NCBI GenBank assembly: GCA_031421635.1
Contig: JANOPA010000113.1
Span: forward strand, 21,128 to 85,127
Reading direction: 5' to 3'
Source of the DNA: JAPOKJ01 sp031421635
GTDB lineage: Bacteria > Pseudomonadota > Gammaproteobacteria > Burkholderiales > Burkholderiaceae_E
DNA length: 64,000 bases
The position numbers and the translations under genes were made by a program. Numbering within the stretch: position 1 is the first letter of the stretch; each line of letters opens with the position of its first letter. This document shows, piece after piece, positions 34,796 to 44,077 of this stretch. The notes under the pieces were generated by a model. The model worked only from the letters and a program-made list of their open reading frames with translations, had not been told where the DNA came from and did not search any database.

Positions 34796-36010
34796 TTAGG
34801 CTTTTGGAGCGGCGGCAGACTTTTCAGCTGCAACCATCAACGCCTTCACGGCAGGAAGCTCCTTACCTTCTAAGAACTCCAAGAACGCCCCCCCTCCCGT
34901 AGAGATGTAGCTCACCTTATCGGTAATGCCATATTTTGAAATAGCCGCTAAGGTATCACCCCCACCCGCAATCGAGAAAGCATCCGACTCGGCAATAGCC
35001 AGGGCCAGGGCCTTGGTCCCCCCCTCAAATTGCTCAAACTCAAAAACACCTACCGGGCCATTCCAGACAATCGTGCCCGCAAACTTTACGATATCGGCGA
35101 GCTGCTTCGCGCTTTGCGGACCAATATCTAGAATCATTTCATCTGCCTGCACTTCGTTAGCGGGCTTCAAGGTAGCAACGGCCTGGGCCGAGAACTCCTT
35201 CGCGACCACCACATCGGTTGGAATAGGTACCGCCGCGCCGCGTGCCGTCATCATGTTCATGATACGACGCGCCTCGGGGATTAAATCAACTTCCGCCAAA
35301 GACTTTCCAATCGCCATGTCTTGCGCAGCCATAAAGGTGTTGGCAATGCCACCCCCCACGATCAGCCGATCTACTTTTTGCCCTAGGGACTGCAAAATGG
35401 TGAGCTTGGTAGAAACCTTCGAGCCCGCCACAATCGCAACCAAGGGACGCTTAGGCGCCAGCAATGCCTTACCCAGGGCATCAAGCTCAGCGGCCAACAA
35501 GGGGCCCGCACACGCGATATTCGCAAACTTGGCAATACCGTGAGTCGTCGCCTCTGCCCGATGTGAAGTACCAAAGGCGTCATTGACATAAATATCGCAA
35601 AGCGCCGCCATTTTTTTCGAGAGTTCTTCGCTGTTTTTTTTCTCGCCAACGTTACCGCGACAATTCTCTAGCAGAACCACCTCGCCTGCCGCCACACTGA
35701 AGCCACCATCGACCCAGTTTTGCAAAAGTCGAACCGGTTTGCCAAGCAGTTCACTCATGCGCGCAGCGATAGGCGCAAGTGAATCCTCAGCTTTGAGCTC
35801 ACCTTCGGAAGGCCGCCCGAGATGGGACGTGACCATCACCGAGGCTCCTGCTTTGCTTGCCATTTGAATAGCAGGCAGGGAGGCACGGATACGGGTGTCA
35901 TCGGTAATTTTTCCAGTGTCGTCTTGGGGCACGTTCAAATCTGCGCGAATGAACACTCGCTGCCCGGCGAGGGTTTGATCTTGCAATCTTAGAAACTTCA
36001 TTTCGCTCAT
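34796..36010 (-). CDS. pgk: Phosphoglycerate kinase
   Basis: Pgk interconverts 1,3-bisphosphoglycerate and 3-phosphoglycerate with ADP/ATP. The 404-residue protein shows RADLNVPQDDTGKITDDTRI, SHLGRPSEG, the hinge GGGIANTFMAAQ and the C-terminal nucleotide site GGGDTLAAISKYG, then STGGGAFLEFLEGK. It starts with MSEMKFLRL; a start at the second methionine is also possible. It is the third gene of a tkt-gapA-pgk block, with a hairpin between it and gapA. Confidence 0.96.
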   Translation of the reverse strand: MSEMKFLRLQDQTLAGQRVFIRADLNVPQDDTGKITDDTRIRASLPAIQMASKAGASVMVTSHLGRPSEGELKAEDSLAPIAARMSELLGKPVRLLQNWVDGGFSVAAGEVVLLENCRGNVGEKKNSEELSKKMAALCDIYVNDAFGTSHRAEATTHGIAKFANIACAGPLLAAELDALGKALLAPKRPLVAIVAGSKVSTKLTILQSLGQKVDRLIVGGGIANTFMAAQDMAIGKSLAEVDLIPEARRIMNMMTARGAAVPIPTDVVVAKEFSAQAVATLKPANEVQADEMILDIGPQSAKQLADIVKFAGTIVWNGPVGVFEFEQFEGGTKALALAIAESDAFSIAGGGDTLAAISKYGITDKVSYISTGGGAFLEFLEGKELPAVKALMVAAEKSAAAPKA

Positions 36011-36029
36011 TTCAATTCGTCCAAAATGC

Positions 36030-36053
36030 AGGAGGGCACTGTTGTGCCCTCCT
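36030..36053 (-). terminator. Perfect hairpin between gapA and pgk
   Basis: A 10-bp perfect stem pairs 36030-36039 (AGGAGGGCAC) with 36044-36053 (GTGCCCTCCT), with a four-base loop. On the minus strand it is followed by GCATTTTGG, too few T for a strong intrinsic terminator. It may be an attenuator, an RNA-processing site or a stability element separating the two glycolytic messages. Confidence 0.5.
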
Positions 36054-36101
36054 CGAAAACCGGGCCACCATCACCCGTTACTTCAAACAATATCGCAATG
36101 C

Positions 36102-37115
36102 TTACTTGGCACTCATCAAAGCGACGGTAGTGTCCAACATGCGGTTGCTAAAGCCCCACTCATTGTCATACCAACTCGACACTTTGACCAATTTGCCGGA
36201 GACCTTGGTTAAAGTTGCGTCATACACGCTTGAGGCAGGATTATGGTTGAAGTCGACAGATACCAAGGGAGCATCGTTGTAATCCAAAATGCCTTTGAGG
36301 GCGCCAGCCGAGGCAGCAGCTTTCATAATGCTATTCACTTCGTCGATGGTGGTATCGCGCTTGGCGATAAAGCTTAAATCGACCACCGAGACGTTGATAG
36401 TCGGCACGCGCATCGAATAGCCATCGAGTCGGCCGTTGAGTTCAGGCAATACCAGACCCACGGCAGCCGCGGCACCTGTCTTGGTGGGAATCATGCTCAT
36501 GGTCGCGCTACGAGCGCGACGCACGTCTTCATGGTACACATCGGTCAATTTCTGATCATTGGTATACGCATGGATGGTTGTCATCAAGCCCGTCTCAATA
36601 CCAATACTGTCATTGAGTGGTTTGGCTAAGGGCGCCAAACAATTAGTCGTACAGGACGCATTCGAGATTACCGTATGAGAGGCCTTCAACACACTATGGT
36701 TGACGCCGTACACAATGGTTGCATCGACATCTTTGCCGCCTGGTGCCGAAATAATGACCTTTTTAGCACCACCCGCCAAATGCTTGCTGGCATCCGCCTT
36801 GGTGGTGAAGAAACCAGTGCACTCGAGCACCACGTCCACACCCATTTCGCCCCACTTGATGTTGGCAGGATTGCGCTCAGCAATCACTTTAATGTGATCA
36901 CCATTAACCACAATACTGTCACCATCAACCGTCACCGTGCCAGGAAATTTTCCGTGCGCGGTGTCGTATTGGGTGAGATGCGCATTAATCTTGGCATCGC
37001 CTAAATCGTTAATCGCGACGATTTGAATGTCATGCTTTTTACCGCCCTCATAGTGAGCGCGCAAAATATTGCGTCCGATACGGCCATAGCCGTTGATGGC
37101 AACACGAATGGTCAT
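36102..37115 (-). CDS. gapA: Glyceraldehyde-3-phosphate dehydrogenase (type I)
   Basis: The 337-residue enzyme catalyses phosphorylating oxidation of glyceraldehyde-3-phosphate with NAD+. It has the Rossmann start RVAINGYGRIGRNILRA, the AINDL motif favouring NAD, the catalytic cysteine C155 in SNASCTTNCLAP, and the WYDNEWGFSNRML C-terminus. It lies 65 bases after tkt and 91 bases before pgk. Confidence 0.97.
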   Translation of the reverse strand: MTIRVAINGYGRIGRNILRAHYEGGKKHDIQIVAINDLGDAKINAHLTQYDTAHGKFPGTVTVDGDSIVVNGDHIKVIAERNPANIKWGEMGVDVVLECTGFFTTKADASKHLAGGAKKVIISAPGGKDVDATIVYGVNHSVLKASHTVISNASCTTNCLAPLAKPLNDSIGIETGLMTTIHAYTNDQKLTDVYHEDVRRARSATMSMIPTKTGAAAAVGLVLPELNGRLDGYSMRVPTINVSVVDLSFIAKRDTTIDEVNSIMKAAASAGALKGILDYNDAPLVSVDFNHNPASSVYDATLTKVSGKLVKVSSWYDNEWGFSNRMLDTTVALMSAK

Positions 37116-37180
37116 GGAAAAGTCCTATGCAAAAAACAAAGTCTACAAAAATTAAATCGATCCGCCGGGGCGTTTGAGCG

Positions 37181-39247
37181 TTACTTCAACGAGCGGCGAC
37201 GCAAGCTCTCTAAAACAGTATCCGCTAAATTGCGAGGGTTAAGGCCAAACAGGTCAAACACTTGCCCGGCCGGTGCAGACTCTCCGAAGCGATCTACTCC
37301 GACGACGGCGTCGCAACGGTACTTCCACCATCCATCAGTCACACCCGCTTCAATGGCGATGCGAGGCAGATTGTCAGGCAAAACGTTACGTTTGTATGTG
37401 ACATCTTGCCGATCAAATAAGCTTGTGCAAGGAATAGACACAATTCGAACCTGAATGCCATCGCCAGCCAAAAGATCACGCGCCGCCATGGCAATGCCCA
37501 GCTCAGAACCTGTGGCGATGATCACCGCTTTGGCCTCTGCTGCATCTCGCAAGATGTAGCCGCCTTTAAAGATGGCGTCTGTCTGACCTTGCGAACGCGT
37601 CACGAAGGGGACAGCTTGGCGAGACAGCAAGAGCGCCGATGGCCCGTCCTGACGCTCAATGGCGATAGCCCAGGCAATCGCAGTCTCGATAGGATCGGCC
37701 GGACGCCAAACGTCAAGTTGAGGAATCAATCGTAGGCTGGCTGCATGCTCCACCGATTGATGGGTCGGGCCGTCCTCGCCAAGACCAATGGAGTCGTGTG
37801 TAAACACATGAATAACCCGCAACTTCATCAAAGCGGCCATGCGAATGGCATTGCGCGAATAATCCGAGAAGGTCAAGAACGTCCCTCCGTAGGGGATGAA
37901 TCCGCCGTGCAAGGCAATGCCATTCATAACAGCGGCCATGCCAAACTCACGGACCCCGTAATTAATGTGCCGACCTTCTAACTTGGCGACCCCTTCCTCA
38001 ACACTTGGACGAAGTGCTTTTACTCCAGCAAAGTCAGTAAGATTACTGCCCGTGAGATCGGCTGATCCACCTAACAACTCGGGCAGGGCCGGACCAAAGG
38101 CATTGAGGGCGTTTTGTGAGGCTTTGCGGGTTGCGATCTTCTCGGCCTTGGCATTGGCTTGATCAAGCGCTGCGTCCAGCGCGTCATCAAAGGTGCCAGA
38201 CATTTGCGCGCGCATGCGACGCTCGTAACTTGAAGCTAATACAGGGAATTCCTTTTGGTACTGCTCAAACAAGCCTTCCCAGAGGGCCTGTTGCTGCGCG
38301 CCACTGACTCGAGCGTCCCACTGGGAATAGATGTCGGCCGGTATTTCGAAGGGACCATAAGGCCAATTGAGTGCGGCACGGGTTGCTACAATTTCGGCAT
38401 CGCCAAGCGGCTCGCCGTGGGCCTTGGCGGTGCCCGCACGGTTGGGTGAACCCTTCCCGATGACCGTTTTACACTGGATCAATGTTGGAGCAAATTTATC
38501 GCCGCGACCCAGAGCCCATTCCTTGGCCATGGCCAGCGCTTTATCGACGGCCCAGACATCATGCCCATCAACATTAGGAATTACATTCCAACCGTAAGCC
38601 TGGAACCTTTTCACAGTGTCGTCACCGAACCAGGGACCCACTTGGCCGTCAATTGAAATGCCATTGTCGTCGTACAAAACAATCAGCTTACTAAGCTGAA
38701 AGCTCGCCGCCAAGGCACAAGCCTCATGAGACACCCCTTCCATCAAGCAGCCGTCGCCGTTGAACACATAGGTCAAGTGATCCACCAGTGGGAAGCCCGG
38801 ACGGTTGTATTCACTGGCGAGATGTTTTTCCGCCAGCGCCATACCGACCGCGTTAGCAATACCTTGGCCTAGTGGCCCAGTTGTCGTCTCCACGCCAGGT
38901 GTAATGCCTACCTCGGGGTGCCCCGGGGTTTTGGAGTGGAGCTGACGAAAGGCTTTAAGGTCTTCGATTGTTAATGCGTAGCCCGTGAGATGCAGAACGC
39001 TGTAAAGCAACATCGACCCGTGTCCGTTCGACAAAACGAAGCGATCACGATCAAACCAGGTTGGGTCCTTAGGGTTGTGCTTCATATGCCGACCCCATAA
39101 CGCCACAGCCATTTCAGCCATGCCCATCGGCGCGCCAGGGTGGCCCGAATTCGCTTTTTGAACTGCGTCCATGGACAAAGCGCGAATCGCGTTGGCCATG
39201 TCGGCATTGGCCGAAGACACGGGGCTGGAAAGGGGCATTTCGGCCAT
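37181..39247 (-). CDS. tkt: Transketolase
   Basis: Transketolase moves two-carbon units between sugar phosphates in the pentose phosphate pathway using thiamine diphosphate. The 688-residue protein has KANSGHPGAPMGMAEMA at the N-terminus, the thiamine motif GDGCLMEG (with the usual asparagine farther on), HDSIGLGEDGPTHQSVEH in the pyrimidine domain, and a complete C-terminal domain. The gene heads the tkt-gapA-pgk block seen in many Burkholderiales. Confidence 0.96.
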   Translation of the reverse strand: MAEMPLSSPVSSANADMANAIRALSMDAVQKANSGHPGAPMGMAEMAVALWGRHMKHNPKDPTWFDRDRFVLSNGHGSMLLYSVLHLTGYALTIEDLKAFRQLHSKTPGHPEVGITPGVETTTGPLGQGIANAVGMALAEKHLASEYNRPGFPLVDHLTYVFNGDGCLMEGVSHEACALAASFQLSKLIVLYDDNGISIDGQVGPWFGDDTVKRFQAYGWNVIPNVDGHDVWAVDKALAMAKEWALGRGDKFAPTLIQCKTVIGKGSPNRAGTAKAHGEPLGDAEIVATRAALNWPYGPFEIPADIYSQWDARVSGAQQQALWEGLFEQYQKEFPVLASSYERRMRAQMSGTFDDALDAALDQANAKAEKIATRKASQNALNAFGPALPELLGGSADLTGSNLTDFAGVKALRPSVEEGVAKLEGRHINYGVREFGMAAVMNGIALHGGFIPYGGTFLTFSDYSRNAIRMAALMKLRVIHVFTHDSIGLGEDGPTHQSVEHAASLRLIPQLDVWRPADPIETAIAWAIAIERQDGPSALLLSRQAVPFVTRSQGQTDAIFKGGYILRDAAEAKAVIIATGSELGIAMAARDLLAGDGIQVRIVSIPCTSLFDRQDVTYKRNVLPDNLPRIAIEAGVTDGWWKYRCDAVVGVDRFGESAPAGQVFDLFGLNPRNLADTVLESLRRRSLK

Positions 39248-39366
39248 TGGGAATCCTTGGGTGGGTTCGAGCTGAGGGTAACTCGTTAGAATAGATCTTT
39301 GCGGCCGAAATTTTACCTTAGCGACGAATTGGGTTTGGAAGTCAGTGATTTGAAGAGCGTCCCAGC

Positions 39367-40197
39367 ATGACCCCGAGACTACTTTGCGAGCTTCCCGCGA
39401 CGGGCGGGCTGGTCACCGTCAATTTGGAGCAAAGCCACTACTTGCTCAAGGTTTTAAGGCTCAATCCTGGCGACCAAGTCGAGGTTTTCGATGGCCTGGG
39501 TCTTCGCTTTCATGCCAAGATCGTCGCGACCCAAGGCAAGCTCGCGAATTTGTTGGTAGAACCAGGCGAACGCCATCAGCCAATTCGAAAACACAATATC
39601 TGGCTGGTGCAGGGACTTCCATCCGGCGACAAGATGGACTGGATCATCGAGAAGGCAGTCGAACTCGGCGTGGGCCGATTTAGCCCCATCGCGTGCGAGC
39701 GCTCCATTGTCAAGCTCAGCGGCGCACGAAGCCTCAAGAAGATGGCTCATTGGCAGGCACAAATTGAGGCCGCGTGCATGCAAAGTCAGCGTGATGATCT
39801 CATGCTTCTTGACGATGTGAATTCAAGCCAAGCTTGGTTCGAAGGCCCGACCCATGGGGCGTTCAGATTTTTCTTGGATCCGGCAGCGAAGCTAAATTTG
39901 CTTGACGCATTGCGGGTGTCCATCGGCAACTCTCGAGACGAGGCGACTTCGAACAAAATAAAAGCCCTTGAAGCTGGCGCCGGTGCTGTGTCACTTACTT
40001 TAACGATCATCATGGCCATTGGGCCTGAATCCGGCTTTTCGGACCGCGAGCGCTGGCTCGCCGAGCGCGCAGGGTTTGTGGCGGTCAACCTTGGCAACCA
40101 GATTCTACGTACCGAAACGGCTGCTCTAGTGGCCACTGCGAAGCTCCAGGCCTGGCTTGAAATAATTCAAACGCCCGCCTCTGGCGAAGATTTATAA
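39367..40197 (+). CDS. rsmE: 16S rRNA m3U1498 methyltransferase RsmE
   Basis: RsmE methylates U1498 of 16S rRNA. The 276-residue protein has the PUA-like N-terminal domain (HYLLKVLRLNPGDQVEVFDG) and the SPOUT knot domain with KMDWIIEKAVELGVGRFSPI, AIGPESGFSDRE and the knot segment LGNQILRTETAALVATA. A short insertion around residues 180-205 is seen. The last base of its stop (TAA) overlaps an unused upstream start of the next gene. Confidence 0.94.
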   Translation: MTPRLLCELPATGGLVTVNLEQSHYLLKVLRLNPGDQVEVFDGLGLRFHAKIVATQGKLANLLVEPGERHQPIRKHNIWLVQGLPSGDKMDWIIEKAVELGVGRFSPIACERSIVKLSGARSLKKMAHWQAQIEAACMQSQRDDLMLLDDVNSSQAWFEGPTHGAFRFFLDPAAKLNLLDALRVSIGNSRDEATSNKIKALEAGAGAVSLTLTIIMAIGPESGFSDRERWLAERAGFVAVNLGNQILRTETAALVATAKLQAWLEIIQTPASGEDL

Positions 40198-40262
40198 TGC
40201 TGGCGAATTGCGCGAAAAATCCTCTCAAGCAATCGCCGGTCCATCTACTAAGGAAAGTAAAA

Positions 40263-40709
40263 ATGAGCTTATTACAATCAATTCTCGGTGCCGCTGCCGG
40301 AGCAATGACGGGTCAGCAACAATCGCAAAGCAATCCTTTATTACAGGTCGCGCTCAGCTTGTTGAGCAATGGCAATGCCCAAGGCGGCGTTGGCGGTTTG
40401 GGAGGCTTGCAAGGGCTCATGGGACTCTTTCAAAACAAAGGCTTGGGCGACGTGATTGGCTCATGGGTCGGGACAGGACAAAATTCTGCCGTCTCGGGCG
40501 ATCAGCTCTCTCAGGTATTAGGGTCCGGTCAGATCGGTCAAATCGCGAGCCAATTAGGCTTGTCGCATGGCGATGCTGCCAACCAGCTCGCCCAAATTTT
40601 GCCAGGTCTCATTGACCAACTCAGCCCTAAGGGTCAGGCACCAGCACAAGGCTTTGGCGGCGCAGAAGACATCATGAAAATGATTGGTGGATTGATGCAA
40701 CAGCGATAA
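40263..40709 (+). CDS. YidB-family (DUF937) protein
   Basis: The 148-residue protein is rich in Gly, Gln, Leu and Ser, starting MSLLQSILGAAAGAMTG and including GLQGLMGLFQNKGLGDVIGSW and LGLSHGDAANQLAQILPGLIDQL. This is the YidB/DUF937 family found across proteobacteria; the function is unknown. I use ATG at 40263, which has AAGGAAAG upstream, rather than the in-frame start at 40197. Confidence 0.82.
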   Translation: MSLLQSILGAAAGAMTGQQQSQSNPLLQVALSLLSNGNAQGGVGGLGGLQGLMGLFQNKGLGDVIGSWVGTGQNSAVSGDQLSQVLGSGQIGQIASQLGLSHGDAANQLAQILPGLIDQLSPKGQAPAQGFGGAEDIMKMIGGLMQQR

Positions 40710-40742
40710 TCTGGTGTGTTGATTCAGATCTATTGAACAAGG

Positions 40743-40771
40743 CTCAGTGCTTACTGATTTTTTGCACTGAG
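40743..40771. terminator. Inverted repeat between convergent yidB-like and barstar-like genes
   Basis: CTCAGTGC (40743-40750) and GCACTGAG (40764-40771) form a perfect 8-bp stem with a T-rich 13-base loop. It overlaps the stop of the barstar-like gene and lies 33 bases after yidB. A run of six A follows on the plus strand; no U-tract follows in either direction, so termination is uncertain. Confidence 0.35.
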
Positions 40772-41166
40772 TAAAAAATTCGAAAGGCAATTTTTCTCTC
40801 TGAGAAAAAATCGGAGGCATCCCGAAACACATCCAGCAAAGCGTCGCGCTCGTCCGGGCTGAACTGCGGGCTTTCTGGGAGCGATTCAAGCACAACGACC
40901 ATCCCCGGACTATCGGCGATGGGCATCGGCTTAATATCGGTTAAGCAGTCATACAAAGCATCGAGATTCTGTCCAAAATGTTTTGGCAACGGGAAACCGG
41001 ATGCGATGGCCGCGAGCACAGCTTTTTTGTCCTTCGCATGTACACAATTCGCATATAACCAGGTTTGGTCTGAACGCTCAGCAGATCGCTTTAAGTCATC
41101 AAGGTCGTATGCGCTGAGTGGCAGCACAGCTTGAAGCGGCATATTGCTCAAGGCGGACATCATCAC
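40744..41166 (-). CDS. Barstar-family ribonuclease inhibitor
   Basis: The 140-residue protein has the barstar core: WLYANCVHAKDKKAVLAAIA, then PKHFGQNLDALYDCLTDI, which carries the conserved N-x-D-A-x-x-D-x-L motif contacting the RNase active site, then MVVVLESL and a C-terminal helix. There is no signal peptide, as expected for a cytoplasmic inhibitor. It overlaps the upstream RNase gene by four bases (ATGA), so the pair is translationally coupled. Confidence 0.9.
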   Translation of the reverse strand: MMMSALSNMPLQAVLPLSAYDLDDLKRSAERSDQTWLYANCVHAKDKKAVLAAIASGFPLPKHFGQNLDALYDCLTDIKPMPIADSPGMVVVLESLPESPQFSPDERDALLDVFRDASDFFSERKIAFRIFYSVQKISKH

Positions 41167-41591
41167 TCCCTTATTCGCTTGAATGTTTGATAATGATCGT
41201 CGCTGTAGTAGAGCTCGATCGAGGACCGAGGTTCACCACCAACCACAATTCTTCTAGCACCCCGGCTTCTCTCGCCAGGCGTCTTCACCGTATATTCCGT
41301 GTAAAAGCCTCTAGTTTGTTTAGGCAGAAATCTTTCGCGATTGCCGAAGACTACGCCATCTTTGGAATAAGGGAAAGGCCCGCCCCTACGAATCTGAGCA
41401 ATCGTCTCCTGGGCCTCGATAGGCAGCGAGGAAATCTGGATGTCGGAAGACCTGCCACTGGCCTCAAAGGACTTCAGCGCGTAGGCATTGTTAGGCTGCA
41501 ACAGGCCCAACACCGTCGCCAGGCAAAGGGTTGCGGCACCCAAGCTGCGCAACGAAAACCGCGCAGCAATAAAAAAAACGCGTCCAAACAT
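41163..41591 (-). CDS. Secreted guanyl-specific ribonuclease (barnase/RNase Sa type)
   Basis: The 142-residue protein has a signal peptide (hydrophobic ~15-37, ending NAYAL) and the full RNase Sa/barnase catalytic pattern: IRRGGPFPYSKDGVVFGNRE, the general base E99 in FYTEYTV, arginine R113/R114 in RGARRIVVGG, and the catalytic H133 in SDDHYQTFKRI. It should cleave RNA 3' of guanosine outside the cytoplasm. The cognate inhibitor follows. Role could be nutrition or inter-bacterial toxicity; no secretion-system marker is fused to it. Confidence 0.9.
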   Translation of the reverse strand: MFGRVFFIAARFSLRSLGAATLCLATVLGLLQPNNAYALKSFEASGRSSDIQISSLPIEAQETIAQIRRGGPFPYSKDGVVFGNRERFLPKQTRGFYTEYTVKTPGERSRGARRIVVGGEPRSSIELYYSDDHYQTFKRIRE

Positions 41592-41661
41592 AAAGTCATG
41601 CTAGACGAGTTTTCCTTCCATGCCAAGATGCTTCTTAGGGAATTTTAAATGCGCTTGAATC

Positions 41662-43932
41662 CTATTGCGCAGAAAGCGTTTCGATGGCTCGATCCAACGC
41701 CGTGCCGGTCGGTGCAATCTTGGCCTTGCCATGCTTGATCAGCATGGCGAACTCTTCGCGAGACACCGACTGTGTGAAGTCCGGGTGGCGGCGTAACACG
41801 AATAGCTTGCGACTCGGACTCACCCACGATACTTTCACTCGCATCGGTTCAGCATCGTCTTGATCCAAATCAATCAAACTCGCCTTAACAATCTTGGCGA
41901 GTGAATCCTGTGACGTGTCGAATCCGTCATCCCGATCCTTGGAGGAGGTGGTCGCGGTGTTTGCCAAAGCCTTACTATCGAAATGAATTGTACCGTCCGA
42001 GTTCATTCGAACCGAGGATTTGCGTCTAACCTCTGCGCTCTGAGCAGACTGTGCTTTAGCCGTGGTCAATAGATTCGTGGTCCATTTAAACCACTCGTTG
42101 AAAAAGGTCTCGCGAACCTCTTGCTCGATCTGAGTAGGTGCTAAGCCTTTCTTCAATCCGTCGATTAATTTGGGGAGCATACTCGCCAAGCGTGCGACCT
42201 CCTCGGGGCCTTTAGTCGCCACGCTCCAGATCAGTTGCTCACATACGGCCAAAGAGCGCTCTAAATTTAAACTCTCTGGCGAGCTGGAAAGCTGAGCATG
42301 AGCCATCGCATCAACCCACCACTTTTGAGCGAAATCACGTACAAAATCCGGCGTTGAACCATCAATCCTTAAGTTGATCTCGGCCAAAGCGGCCTCGCGA
42401 GCGCACATCAGCGCTTCTTCACGTTCAGAATCACGATCCTGTTCAGCGAGTTCAGCGGAGCGACGCTCCTGCTCCAGCCGTACGAACTGGGCGAGACGGT
42501 CCCGAGCCTGGTCGAAGATCGCCAGGTCACGGTCGAAACCAAAGATCAAATCGGAAACAATCGTATTGATCTCCAGCACCAGTGGCGATTCCTTGGTCGC
42601 GTCCATTTCAGGGTCGCAAGCGGTCTCAGTGATGATATCAATTAGATGCCGTAGCGGGTGCTGGCGACGCGCAAAGAAACTCCGGTCCAACAACGCGGCT
42701 TTAATCGCAACCACTTGCAAGCGAAGCAACTGTTGCTTGACGGGGTCCGCTAAGCGCCTGTCCGCATAAATATAGTCAAAAATCAGGGAGACAATCTCAA
42801 CGGTCACCTGATCGAGGGGCGTACCCTTGTCTCGAGCCTCACTGCTTAACTCACCCAGCAACTGGGCACTTAAGGGAACCTGATGCTGCGACTCCGCTTG
42901 TAAGCTGGTCAGCGCCCCAAGGAGCGGTGGCTGCGCAGCAGGCAAGGGTAAATCGGCTACGCCAAACATGCTGGGATCAGCAAGCAATTTGGCGGCCTGG
43001 AAGCGCGCCGAAGTTTGACCCGAAGCAATTTGATGGGCGAGCCGCTCAAACATCTCTGCAGCCATCGGAACAGTCATTCCCTGTCCCGAATCTGCGCCAT
43101 GGCCACCCTGCCAGCCTAAATCGGCCAAAGCATTGGCGTACTCGGAAGGTACGCTCATCATCTCGCCTCCGCTCAGGTCGTTTTTGAGCGACTCCGCGGA
43201 GCCGTCCTTACGCGCACTGGCGTTTCGGCCACTGGTCTGAACGCGAGGGCGAATCTTCGGCAGAATTTTGCCAGTTTTCAAGCGAATATTGACGCCGCTG
43301 TACACAGCGTTCAAATTCGCCGAGACATAGGGCTCAAAGGCATCGAGTAAAGCCGTGCGCACTTCCGTTAAAGGGGTGACTTCATTGAGCGCGCACTTGA
43401 GTGCCTCAAAGATTACTTCAGGTGAAACCGGGTGCTGATCCTCCTCGAACCAGTCGCGCTCGACCAGCGCCGCTAAACGAGCACGAATACCGAGCACTTC
43501 ATCAGGATCCAATCGGCTCTTGGCACGGTTCACCAAGCGATGCACCGTAATTTGATCTTTAATGATACTGTCGTCTACCAAACTCAATTCGCCGTCTTCA
43601 GCAGTCGGCAGGTTGGAGTTTTCAGGTTTATTGAACATGCGCCGTTCAAACACGTCGGAAAAGCCACGTTTGAATTTAGATTGAATATCGTGTTTATGCT
43701 GCCTAATAATTGACACTGCTTCAAGCAAAGCCTGCTGCTCTTCGCGCTTTACCTTCTTAAGCGCCTGATCGGTCAACTCACCACTCATTTTCTCTAAGGC
43801 TTCAAGCACAACCGCTGACAGCTTCGTCACAATTTGCTCGCGACACTCCTCAAGCATTGTGAAGCGTTTTCGAGAATCGATGGGGATCCCGACCTCCTCT
43901 TGAGCGCTCGGGGTCGCATAAGCAGTTGACAT
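41662..43932 (-). CDS. Full-length DUF1631-family protein
   Basis: The 756-residue protein is a normal-length DUF1631 member, a family mostly of betaproteobacteria and gammaproteobacteria with unknown biochemical role. It is largely helical, with a charged central stretch (LEQERRSAELAEQDRDSE, coiled-coil-like, about 495-525) and a C-terminal small domain with RVKVSWVSPSRKLFVLRR, which resembles PilZ-like c-di-GMP-binding beta folds in other family members. The shorter paralogue at 8300-9571 lacks this C-terminal half. Confidence 0.85.
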   Translation of the reverse strand: MSTAYATPSAQEEVGIPIDSRKRFTMLEECREQIVTKLSAVVLEALEKMSGELTDQALKKVKREEQQALLEAVSIIRQHKHDIQSKFKRGFSDVFERRMFNKPENSNLPTAEDGELSLVDDSIIKDQITVHRLVNRAKSRLDPDEVLGIRARLAALVERDWFEEDQHPVSPEVIFEALKCALNEVTPLTEVRTALLDAFEPYVSANLNAVYSGVNIRLKTGKILPKIRPRVQTSGRNASARKDGSAESLKNDLSGGEMMSVPSEYANALADLGWQGGHGADSGQGMTVPMAAEMFERLAHQIASGQTSARFQAAKLLADPSMFGVADLPLPAAQPPLLGALTSLQAESQHQVPLSAQLLGELSSEARDKGTPLDQVTVEIVSLIFDYIYADRRLADPVKQQLLRLQVVAIKAALLDRSFFARRQHPLRHLIDIITETACDPEMDATKESPLVLEINTIVSDLIFGFDRDLAIFDQARDRLAQFVRLEQERRSAELAEQDRDSEREEALMCAREAALAEINLRIDGSTPDFVRDFAQKWWVDAMAHAQLSSSPESLNLERSLAVCEQLIWSVATKGPEEVARLASMLPKLIDGLKKGLAPTQIEQEVRETFFNEWFKWTTNLLTTAKAQSAQSAEVRRKSSVRMNSDGTIHFDSKALANTATTSSKDRDDGFDTSQDSLAKIVKASLIDLDQDDAEPMRVKVSWVSPSRKLFVLRRHPDFTQSVSREEFAMLIKHGKAKIAPTGTALDRAIETLSAQ

Positions 43933-44077
43933 AGTGAATTCCTTCTTGTGTCCGAAGGTTACGGGTCTCCACTTGCTTGGTCAATCATCGGGTCACCAGC
44001 GGCGGAACTAATTCACTACAGCCCCGACCACCGGTCGAAAAGTAAAAATGAACGGCGGACCATTGCCGCCTCAAGTT

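Noticed and set aside
34926..35543. A 205-codon plus-strand frame inside pgk
   Set aside because: It is antisense to a strongly conserved gene and has no ribosome site of note.
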